Below the pieces are notes generated by a model. The model did not search any database. It saw only the letters and a list, made by a program, of their open reading frames with translations, and had not been told where the DNA came from. From NCBI GenBank assembly GCA_964016985.1, contig OZ024828.1, forward strand, positions 7,096,610 to 7,160,609: a stretch of 64,000 nt of DNA, read 5' to 3'. Below are positions 31,501 through 43,500 of the stretch, in pieces. Made by a program: the position numbers and the translations under genes. The stretch's first letter is position 1. Each line of letters starts with the position of its first letter. This DNA comes from Anodontia alba. Lineage: Eukaryota; Mollusca; Bivalvia; Lucinida; Lucinidae.

Positions 31501-34500
31501 AACAGATACCAAAAGAAGACTATTTATCTGCTTTTCGCGACTGAGTAAAAATGTTACAAACGTGTTTCAGTAAAGGGGCAATACTTTGAAGGTTTGTAAT
31601 AAAAATATGTTTGATAAAACGTCGCACTGAAGTAATCCGAACCCAGTGACAAAACTTTTTGCAGGACCCTCGTATACATGATTCCATGGAGAAAAAAGAA
31701 AACTGTCAGTTCTTTTTGTTTTGTAAAAAAAGGTTCTCTTTTGTAGAGCTGTGTATTCTTACCTAGCACCTACAGTAATAACCCTAAGTTTTGGGACAGA
31801 CAGACCTTTGCAAACAGTATAGACAAAGGTCATATGCCGCTGAAAGTGGCATCTGATCAGGGTCTGCAGTGTTTGCCACACATACAGCAATATTTTAGAC
31901 ACATCAAGAGGTAGTAGGATGGACTGTTTCAAATTTTAGGGCAGGTATGGTAAGTAGATAAGGTGTTCCAATACTTAAGGTAAATACAGTATATGCAGTG
32001 AGAAATGTCTTTGCTTGTCATGGCACAGTTTGCTGTAATTATCTTGAATACGGCATGTACCTTAAATATTCAGACACCTTTACTCCTTACCATACTTGTC
32101 GTAAGATTTATGTCTATTTTATTACCCGTTGATGTGTCAAAAATGGCTGGATGAGTGGCATATGTTGTGTAACATATGAAAAGAGCCCTTATGCAATTTA
32201 GGGGCAATGAAAGCCCTGATCAGCATGCACAAATGCGCATGCTGATCAGGGCCTTCATTGCCCGCTTACAGAATTAATGAATAGTGTAGTATATGCCAAC
32301 GAAAAGAGAATGTCAAAGTGAGACTGCACAGATCTGCATGCTGATCTGGGCCTTTGCTGTTGGCATAAGGGTCTTTTTCCCATGCATACATGCCATATCT
32401 CACACTGAGATATTATCTCACAGAATTTAGCCCATCTGGAAGGCAGTTCCCATGAAAAATTCAAGTCTCGCAGAATTTTCAGATCATTTCACAACAGATT
32501 TTATGAAAAAAATAAACATAAATCACACACTGTTGTGGTTTTTCACAAGCTTTTTACATGTCAGGGAGTATTGGGGGAGTCCAAAGTGATGTCTAAGAAA
32601 TTCTCACAGAATTTTGTCAAATCTCCTTTAAGATTTAGCCTTACCTCACAGATTTTAATCCACATCTTATGGCATGTATGTCCACGTTGCACATCATATA
32701 ATCTGAGTCTCCACTGTTTGCTCTGGCCTGTCTGTCCCAATACATGGGTAAGTAAAGTACACAGTTTTCCATCTGTGCTGTTTTCAGTTTGATAGATGAA
32801 GGCGGGGACTGGGACCGACGGAACAGATTGAAAGTTTATAGGGGTATCTACTGTATGTCTATCCGAGACTTCAAGAAAGCAGCCAACCTATTCCTGGACA
32901 CAGTGGCGACATTTACATCATATGAACTCATGGATTATCCTGCATTTGTCACTTACACAGTAATCTGTAGCATGATAGCTCTACAAAGACCAGATCTCAG
33001 AGAAAAGGTAAGCAGCTAGTGCCTTCTTATAGAACTGAAAGGCTCAAAGCTCATATAAATTCTAGATAAGATAATATTTGTGGAGAAATTTGTTATATTT
33101 GCACCAAAATATATCTTGTGGGTACAGTAAATGACCTAAAAGCTCAAACACTTTATTCCATTGGTTTCTTAAAATACATAGTGAAATGGCAAACAATGTA
33201 GACCCTGATCAGATGCTCCTTCAGAGCAGTCTGATCTGGGTCTGCACTGTTTGCATATGCCATTTTGTCAGCCACTTTGGTGTATGAAATTTTAGGACAT
33301 TTATCATACTCAGTGGACATACTCAGGTTATTCCAATGTGTACTCACAAAACAGGGCCCAGTTCTTCAAAGCATCATTAGCTTAACAAGCTGGTTAGTGG
33401 TCAAAATGTTAACTGTTCTAGTAAGTACAATATCTTATTCACAGGTATTTTTGCTGAAAAAAATGTGAGTAGCTTTTGCAACTCACATTTTTTCAGCAAA
33501 AATTTTAGCTTATATGCCATATTTAATGATCAAAGTTTTAATGATTTGTTAACTAATGACATCGTTAGTTTTGAACAACTGGGCCCTGATAAATGTTTTT
33601 CTTAGTTCCTCACCAAAAACATTGTGGGTACTGGCTAGAAGTGTTTCAGTGAGGCACTTCTAATGAGTACTCATAATGTATGTTTTTACAGAGAAATAAG
33701 GCTAGAGGCTTTTTATCTTTAGGTTACGGCAGATTTCTTAAGAAGTTGCTGTCAAGAGGTAGAAATAAAAAAATAAAAAAACATGAAAAAATGTGGGTCA
33801 ATGAAAAAAATTTTTTTCCCGCAAAAATACATGTAAAACTGCCATATTTCTGCTCTGAAGTTGAAGGGTAGGGACATAAAATAAAAATTGAAATGAAAAT
33901 TTTCTTAAGGGGCTAAAATCATACGGTAGGCTTCCCCGTAAACCTAAAAATAAAAATCTCTAGCCTAAGAAAAAAATATCTGCACTTTTTTGGTTGAAGC
34001 AAAAAAACCCTAATAGTCACGTATGTGATAAGAATCCATTTCTCATGGCAGAGCTCAAAATAACAAAAGTATAATACTGGTATTTGACATAAATCAGTGT
34101 ACACCATCTTTTTGACAAAATTAAATGGCTTATACAAACAAAGCAGACTAAGTGATCTGACTCTTCACTGTTTGCCATTCCACAGCATATTTTGTTAAAC
34201 AAATGCGTAAAACAGTACAAGATGATGTTCAACACACAAAAATGGACCTTTATGTAATTTGCAAACAATGCAGGCCCTGATCAGCCTGATCTGAACCTTT
34301 GTTATCCACTTACAGAATCAAGAGATACTGTAGTACACTACAACCTCATTATAACACAGTTTTGGATATAACATGGTTAAAGATGGATCCCAAAAATGTA
34401 TAGATTATATTGAAAAATGGTCATTTTTTTTCAATATAATCTATACATTTTTGTTTGAACATATCACAATTGTTTAACTAACTTGGTTTATGCTATGGAC

Positions 34501-37500
34501 CCCAACAATAGTGTTATAAAGAGGTTTTGGTGTATATGTCCACAAACAGAGATTGTCCAGATCAAACTGCATGGATGGGCACGTTCATCTGAACCTTCGC
34601 TGGTCACATATGGCATAGGGGCTTTTTCCCCATGTTGCATATCAAATACAGTGTTCCAATATTAGGATGATTACCATACCAATGAATTTTTTTATCAAAA
34701 AATATCTTATCTGAAGTTCTGAACTAGTGTTGGGAATCAGCCAGAATTTTATAGTCAATCATCGGTTTTGTAAAATCAATTGACCATCCACTAATTGTTG
34801 ATTTCTAGAAATTGTATTTATTCTTATTCATTCAAATTACCAAATTAGACAGTACCACAGTATTACATCTTTTACAACATGCGTATTATAATAAAAAGTG
34901 AGAAAAAGTATGTTCTAAAAATATAATTTTCCAGTTATTCGACCATGAAAATTCTCTCCAATCGTCAGTCACAAAAGGCAATGACTGATGATTGATTATT
35001 ATCAGTCATTGGGACAACACTAATTTGAGCTGTGTGTTTTCTTCTCTAGGTGGTGAAAGGATCTGAGATATTAGAAGTTCTTCATGGCCTCCCCAAGATT
35101 AGGACATTTCTCTTTTCTCTTTATGATACACAGTACTCAAGTTTCTTCAGGTCATTAGGTGAGTAGATTCAGTCCTCTTAAGTCCCAAAATGGTCTTCTT
35201 AACCCTTGTCCTGCTGAATAAGTTAAGATTCCACGCCCATTTCTAATTTTCAGCCAATCAGATTACTTGATCTGGATTGTTGCTATAAATTAACATAAAC
35301 ATACTCCATGGCAAACAATGCAGATTCAGATCAGTTGGCTTCTTCAGAAGCTGTGAATGAAAATTCTCATTTTTCAGAGTTGGGGTTGTTTTGGTACACA
35401 CCACCATTTTTCAGTCTTTCCCTTTCAGATCTGATAGGCTTCTGTGATGACCATGTAAACTCTACTATAACAGCTTCTTATGATAAATGTGTACAAATGA
35501 GAGATGAGTCCCCATCAATAATCAGATCTTGCCTGAATTGCTCACATATTGTGCTAATTGCTTGAAGTTTGTATTTTAAATGTCTCAGCTATACACCAGG
35601 GCCCATTTGTTCAAAGCATTGTCAGCTGACTGAGCTCATTAATGACACACTCATTAACTGTTGATATACATTGATATTTTTGTTGCAAAAATATGAGTAC
35701 CGGTAGCTTTTCATGTTCTTGTTTTTTTTTTGTTTTTTTTTTTTTGTTTTTTTTTTTTCAGAAAAAAAAACAATGTATTTGCCATATTTCAAGATAGAAA
35801 TTTTAACATTAGCTAACAAAGTTATTAAGTTTTGAACAACTGGGCACAGTTTATCATTTGACTACTGTCATTTGGAGTTCATATGATCATGACAACTCCA
35901 CAAATATGGTGGCTTGTTTGTCGAGCTACCAAGTGTTAAAACTGGAGTACAAAAAAGAAAAAAAAAAGGAAATAATGGCTGCTCAGGTAAAAAAAAAAAG
36001 AAAGAAATTATGGTTGCTCAGGTAAGGGTACCCTTATAAAGACCAAGATCAAATAAAAGTCAGCATTGTAAGGGTTGATATTGCAACACCTCATGCTAAA
36101 TGTAAAATGGCCTCAGGACAGTCACTAAGCAGAGAATTAGAGAAGTAACTATATTGGATAGTTTATCATGAATCTTCACTATTTTTATGATAAAAGCATA
36201 AGTGACAGCTACCTAATAGAATCACCTCAGTAAGGAGATTTTGAGTACCCACAAAATACTTCTATTTCTGCAAAAATAACAAAAAACAAATATATTCTGA
36301 ATACCGCTTTAATATTAATGCCTGGCTTCGTCTAACAAAACAACAGTTCATAGGTCTAGATAAAAGTGGGTATCAGGCAAATATTTTTCTCAATTCTCCA
36401 CGAAAACATATACAGAGGCACTTCTGATGAGCACCCACAACATAATTTTCCATGGAGAAATAAGACATATCAATACCTTTGGATTGAAAAAAGCATCTTA
36501 TCAAGAGATATGAACATGGTACCATAAGTAGCCTAAATAATGAGACACATTACCATATTGGGCCCATTTGTTCAAAACTAACGATGTTGTTAGTTAACGT
36601 ATCGTTAAAACTTTGATCGTTGAATATGGCATATATGTTAATATTTTTGCTGAAAAAATGTGAGTAGCTTTTGCATTTGCAAAAGCTACTCACATTTTTC
36701 AGCAAAAATAACTGTGAATTAGATATTGTACTTACTAGAACAGTTAACAATTTGACCCTTAACGAGCTCGTTAAGCTAACGGCGCTTTGAACAACTGGGC
36801 CCTGATCATGAAGTTTGATAAAAGGGGTCTTAAGAAGTTAAATTTCTCTACCTTAACAAAATATATCTTGTGGATACTTATTAGAATCACCTTGCCATAA
36901 TGTAAGAACCTTATTCACCCTAATTATTGGGACAGACTGGCCTAAGCAAATGGTGTAGTGTCTTCTGTAATGATACTACAGAAGACAGGGTCACACTGTT
37001 TGCCACTGATCCAACAATTTTCAGACACATCAAGTGGTAGTAAAATGAACTTGTTCAGGTTTTAGGGAGAAGTATGGTAATGTGAAAATTTAATGCTCAA
37101 TTTATTCAAGTATTCTAGTATATTTTGTAAAAAAAAAAAAAAAAAACAGTCACAGTGTAAAAGAAAGTTCTATGATAATCGCTAATAACAAACCAGTTTT
37201 TATACCCCAGCAAACTGTGTTTGCATGGGATGCGGGGATGGGATTACTATTTCCGTCCATTACATTTTGGTTTCTGGGTGGGGGAAATCCAACAAGCTCT
37301 GCTTATTGCTGCTTATTGACATTTCTTGTGTTTTTTTGTTGTTTTTTTTTTTTTTTTTTTTTTGGAAGGCACTATTAACTCAGCCATCCATTTGTTTTCT
37401 GATTTCAGCGGAAGTAGAGGAGACAATGAAATATGACCGTTTGTTGTCAGCTCACTACAGATATTATGTGAGAGAAATGAGGATTGTAGCATATAACCAG

Positions 37501-40500
37501 TTACTAGAGTCTTACAGTAGTCTTACATTAGAGTACATGGCCGATGCTTTTGGTGTCACAGTCCACTTCATTGATCAGTAAGCTACCATTGTGAATTAGT
37601 ACTGAACCATATCTTAACATTTTGCATACTGGGTAAAAATTTCAGCAGGCAACATTTAGAAATATTTTTTCTTATTTTTTCTAGAAAAAAGTTTTTGACA
37701 TTTTATGCAAATTAAGAGACAGTTTGCATGAACTGTCAGACCTTTTTTTTTTTTTTGAGGAAACGTAAGAAAAAAATACCATCATTTTGTTATCTGCTGA
37801 ATTTGCCCATTGCATGGTAAATGTTAACACAGTAATTAAAGCTAAGGCAATATTTTTTTATTTTGCACCAGGACATATATTGGAACAATTCCAATGAATA
37901 ACTAAGATATGTCTGAATATAAATCAACTATAATTGAGCTGGGGCACAGCATTTCCTACAAGAATGTGCATGTCTGCCCAGCAAATACTCAGATCAGCTT
38001 GCGTATCTGTACAGGCTGATCAGTCTTAATGTAATCCTTGATTACCCATAGAGTGCTTTGTGAAGACTGCAGATGCACAGGCTGATCTGAGTCTCCTGGG
38101 CACACAGGCAGTCATCTAGGAAATGCTGTACCCCGGCATATGAATATACAACCAACATTGATTCAAATCAGCCTATACATCGGGAAGTCTGATCAGAATC
38201 TACTCTGTTCACTAATAGAGTTGTAAATTTCATACATTATGTCAGCAATGAGTGTAGAATCTTAGCAGATTGTGCAGATGCTGGGTACATTTGTCTAAAT
38301 CTGTTACTGCAAGCTTTGAATGAAGAAATACGTATATGTGACCCACTGGCCACATTTGTCTAGTTCTGTTACTGCAAGCTTTGAATGAAGAAATACGTAT
38401 ATGTGACCCACAGGTCACATTTGTCTAGTTCTGTTACTGCAAGCTTTGAATGAAGAAATACGTATATGTGACCCACTGGTCACATTTATCTAGTTCTGTT
38501 ACTGCAAGCTTTGAATGAAGAAATATGTATATGTGACCCACTGGTCACATTTGTCTAGTTCTGTTACTGCAAGCTTTGAATGAAGAAATACAATCTACAT
38601 ATATGTGACCCACAGGTCACATTTGTCTAGTTTGTTACTGCAAGCTTTGAATGAAGAAATATGTATATGTGACCCACTGGTCACATTTGTCTAGTTCTGT
38701 TACTGCAAGCTTTGAATGAAGAAATATGTATATGTGACCCACTGGTCACATTTGTCTAGTTCTGTTACTGCAAGCTTTGAATGGAGAAATACAAAACAGA
38801 GGACTTGTTAAGGATTCATATTTGGTGATAATTCTGGAATAAGTTTTCTTATTTCTCCTTAAAAATATACATTGTGGATATTCATTAGAAGTGCCTTACC
38901 GAGGTGCTTCTAATGAGTACCCACAACATATACATACGTTTTAACTTCGTAATACATTAACCTATAGATAATGTGCTATTCTATTCTGTTATTCACCCCC
39001 TCCACAGAAAAAACGACCTTTCAGTCGTTATAAAGTCTTAATTCAGAAGGTCCCTTTAACAGTTACCTGTATGACGTAGTTCCTCCCGCTCAAATGATCA
39101 CGTGTCAGTTTCTTTTCTGTGGACTTTGAATGTTCAAGGATTATTATTCTGTGTTAGAAAAAATGGATTAAAATTATTCTACACGGTTAAAATTTTTATA
39201 TCCTTGACTTTCTCTGGTTCTATATTCACTCCTTCTACTATCTATGTACTTATTTTCGAAATATCGATCTTAGATTTCTTGTTTTCTCAATGTTAAATTT
39301 CTTCCTTTGTTTCCGCGTCAGTCGATGCATTTCGCCCGCGGCAACTGTGGCCATTTAAAAGCTAAATGGGATACACATTTATCTTGTCTAACTTGTAATT
39401 CTTGCACACGTATCTCTCCGTGTTATATTTGTAGTTCCTGGACAGAAAAAGTTTGGAACCTAGCAGAAAGAAGTCGCCTTCATGCTACTAGAAAATCAGT
39501 TATGACGCAGAAGAGAAAACAGAAGAAATCAAAGAAATCCAAGAAGTCCCAGTCAGACATGTCTGACAACGGGACAGTTGATGGGAGCACCGCCCCTCAT
39601 AGCTTTACTGCTCGGGGCAGGACCCATCAAGGTGGCAGCCTGGCGGACTTAGAGTCTGACCGGGCACTAAGCCCACCAGTCACCAGTCACCAGTCACCAG
39701 TCAACCAGTCACCAGTCAACCAGTCACCAGTCATCCAGTCACTGGGCAACTTATCTCCGTTCATCCAGTCGCCAGTCAACCAGTCACCAGTCAACCAGTC
39801 ACCAGTCAACTAGGCTCCAGTCAACCAGGCATGGGTTTACAGTCATTCCTGTATGACCTACAAACACAAATTCCGCCTGGTTATATTCCTATAAATGTGC
39901 CTGTACAAAGCTACGCTCCGTCCATAAGTAGCCATATTTCACAGGGTAGTGTCCACAGACTATCCAATGTCTTTATTCCTGGTTACGAACGTTCTAATAG
40001 ACTAGAACTTCCTATTCAATGTCAGCATACATCACCTCAAGATATTATAAGCCTTATTTGAGCGGTTCACCGCGAGATCGACCTTCAAAAGAAAGACAAC
40101 TAGGAAAAAAAATTGTTTGAAACAGACTATAGCTCATCCTAGTTGTCCCCCCTACCAAGCGTCCTGTTTCTAGGTGACCAAGGTCGGGTACCAGTCATGC
40201 ACTGGTTCCCTTCCGTCCACGCCACCGTAAGCAACCAATCAGGACGCGCCAGGTATATTCCCGCCAAAGCACGCACCAAGCGTGCGGCACGCCTAACACA
40301 TGCGGTAGACATTGTTACTATAAAGGGTAGACACAAGGTAGAAAACATCACTATTTTTTGGTCGCTTGCGAGGTCAGCACCTTCTGTATAGATTACGACG
40401 TTTGGATTTGGAAAGAAGTATTTTTCGCTAACAGATAAGTCTGTATCTTTATTTTCACTAAAGCTTTTCTTTGTAGCCCATATCAGTAGTAAGATGTTGT

Positions 40501-43500
40501 GCATTAATTGCAAGCAAACTAAACTTCCGGCAGACAGCCATGTTTTATGCGTTAGATGTTGCGGGTGTTCGCAGCTATCTCCTTGTGCCAGGTCTGCCAA
40601 TTGGGCTTCAGAGATCTGGGAAGAATTATCCCACTTCCCCTCTTATGTATCTTCTGGTCGGGAGCAGGCTCAGGGATTCCCTTCTAGTACACTGGTGAAT
40701 AATTTTCAATTGAACTCTGGGCCTGCTCCAGATTTGGAAACAGACGTAGGGGACCTCAGGTCGCCGTTACCGTCACTGGTAATGAATGCTTGACTAGGGG
40801 ACCTCGCCCCGCCCCCAGCGATGCTTCCCGACAGAAGGCAACGCAGGGGGTGCTGGCGAACCCCTGTTCCGGCGGAAATTCCGAACCTAGGTACCTGCCG
40901 GGTTATCGTACACCTTATAGGTATGTTAACTCGGCGGCCTTTAATACGGCCGGCAGATTCCCAAGTAATGTAACTGTACCTTCCTCTCAATTTTCTTGGC
41001 AGGAAGGCGCAGATCAGGGGGCCTTTTATTGGCCATATTTTTATCCCTGGGGTTCTTGGGGTGGCTTTAGTGGGTATGATTATTACCCCAACTTATATTT
41101 GCCCTGTCCCGAAGCCATTCCAAGCTCGTCCAGTTCAATTACTAAGACTGTTTCCCAGGAGAATGGTTCTCTCCCTTTAGTTGCTGGCATTCGTACCACA
41201 CCAAATATCCAGGTTACAGGATCTGTTTCTCATACTACTCCTGCGGTGAGTTCATTTAGGAATCCAAAACCTATTCAAAGTGGTAAGGCCAAAGTATCTC
41301 TTTCCACTGTGCCTACTATTAGTAAGGCTTCTCAACATAATAATACTAGAGCCATTCCGACTTGTTCGGGTATTATGTTTCAGGAAGGTTCATTTTCAGA
41401 TTCCTTAATAGCGGAACCAGTTATTGGTACTACCAACTTGGGTAGAAGTAGAAATAGTAAGAATAGACTGGTTACTTCCTCCACATCATCTGCTCTTCCT
41501 TCAGTCAGGGTAAGTCATAATGTTAATGAAGCCTTCGGGCATTTGTATACGGAGGTACAGAATAGCAGCAGGGTTCCATTGGCTGACTATTCATCTGTAG
41601 GCGCACTGGGACCTGTAGAGGACGATGTCCCTATAGGTCCTAGTGTTTCCGCAGTCAGACCTTCTGTGACTATCCCTGCTTTGAGCAGGGATAGTTCTTT
41701 AGGTCTTACAGCTACGCCATTGAGGGTAACCAACCCCTCACGTAGCACCCCTGACATTGCCTCAGCCATATCCCAGGCAGTATTGAGGACTCTATCAGGG
41801 TTGGGCAACTTGGCTTCATCAGTGGATCTCCCTTCTGTTGCTGAAGAAGGGGAGGGGCAAACTTTCACGGGTCAGTCTGGATCCACTGGCAATGGTCGCG
41901 ACCATGTTCGGACCATTAGCCAAGACCCCCGGGCTCCATATCATGAATGTGATTATGTCCCGGACCAGGCTCTGTCAGAGAGTTCATTAAGTCCTTCTCA
42001 AAAGAGCCAGTCTCATGAGCCTGCCACAAACTACCATGAGACACTGGAGGAAGTTTACTCCCTTTTGGGAGACCTTTGCCCAAAGGCTGACCAAACTCAA
42101 GACAGTGCGCGAGTCCAATCCCTGCTTGAGTCTATTTTGGACCAGCCTACTTCCTCCAGGTCAACACTTCCACAATCCTCAACAGTGAATCAGTTGATGG
42201 GGAAGCTGTTTGACAACACCGCAGAGGCTAGACATATTCCAAATTGGCATGTACCTAAGAAAACAATTGATTACCTTACTCGACCTCATTCTTACGCTTG
42301 TCATACGGAATTTTGGCCGAGTAAGATACCCACCCTTGATGCTGACGCTGGCAGGCTAGGCATCTCAGTGGGCAGATTCGCCTCTTTACCAGTGGCTCAT
42401 TTAGAGTACCTGGAGCGTTTAGCAAGGAGAGTGGTGGCCATCAGTTCACATTGTGATTGTTTTGGTTCGGCTGCATTTCAGGCCCTCTGCGCAGAACATG
42501 TTGACCCGGATGTTCTGCGTAGTCTACTTCTAGCAGTGAACCGCTCTGCTAAGCACATCATGGCCCTAGGCCTATCTATGTCTGCTGTACTATTGCATCA
42601 GCGCCGTAACGCTGCTCTAAATACATCTAATTTACTTTTATCTCATAACAAGGACAGTCTTAGAGCAGCTCCTCTGAATTCTTCCTCTCTTTTTGGGGGT
42701 AAAATAGAGGAAGTTTTCAGAGCTAATCTAGACGATAGACATCATTCACTCCTGAGAGCAAATTATTCGGGAGTATCGGCCAATAGAAAGAGACCTTCCT
42801 CCTCTTCTTTTAATTCAAATCCAGCGAAGAAGTCTAGGTGGGAACCAAAAGCTAGCCGGGTTCCCACCTCCACTTCTTCGTCTGCTGTCTCTTTCAAACG
42901 GTTTCGATCCACCAAAGGGGGCCGTGGTGGATCATCTTCTTTCAGGGGGGGCCCTGCTAGGAGGAGTAAATGACATCATCAGGGCCCTTCCATCTGCACC
43001 TCATCCCTCTCTTCCGGTGGGAGCTCGTTTGTTAAGTTTTGTGGAGGCTTGGTCAGCCATAACTCAGGATTCCTGGGCCCTTTCTATTCTCCGGAAGGGC
43101 TACAGGATTCCTTTTGCAAAGGAACCTCCACTATCGTTGTCTCCAATTCTGTTCCCTGTAGCTCATCAACATTTAAATCACTTGAGGGAGGAGGTGCAGA
43201 TTCTACTGGAAAAGAGGGCTGTGGAAATTGTGAGAGATACCACCTCTCCGGGTTTCTACAGCCGGATTTTCTTAGTGAAGAAGAAAACCGGCCGTTTTCG
43301 TCTTATCATAGACCTATCATCGCTAAACAAAATGATGAAGGTAGATCACTTTCAGATGGAAACTGCGGCCTCCATTCGGAGAGCTATTCCTCCAGGGGCT
43401 TGGGCGGTTTCTATAGACCTTATGGACGCATACCTCCATATTCCTATTCATCCAGCGTCTCGCAAGTACCTGAGATTTTCCCTAGAAGGCACTATATACC

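Noticed and set aside
37172..37581. Open frame 37225-37581 as an alternative start of a separate gene
   Set aside because: Only its second half (from 37409) is PSMD6 exon 6; the first half is intron sequence with a T run before a good acceptor.
39307..39324. TTG start at 39307 for DIRS B gag
   Set aside because: The first ATG at 39325 precedes the conserved cysteine cluster and is a more likely start.
40139..40600. 153-codon frame on the minus strand and its twin at 46263-46571
   Set aside because: Both are the inverted terminal repeat of DIRS A read from opposite ends. Sharing is due to the DNA repeat, not to a gene.
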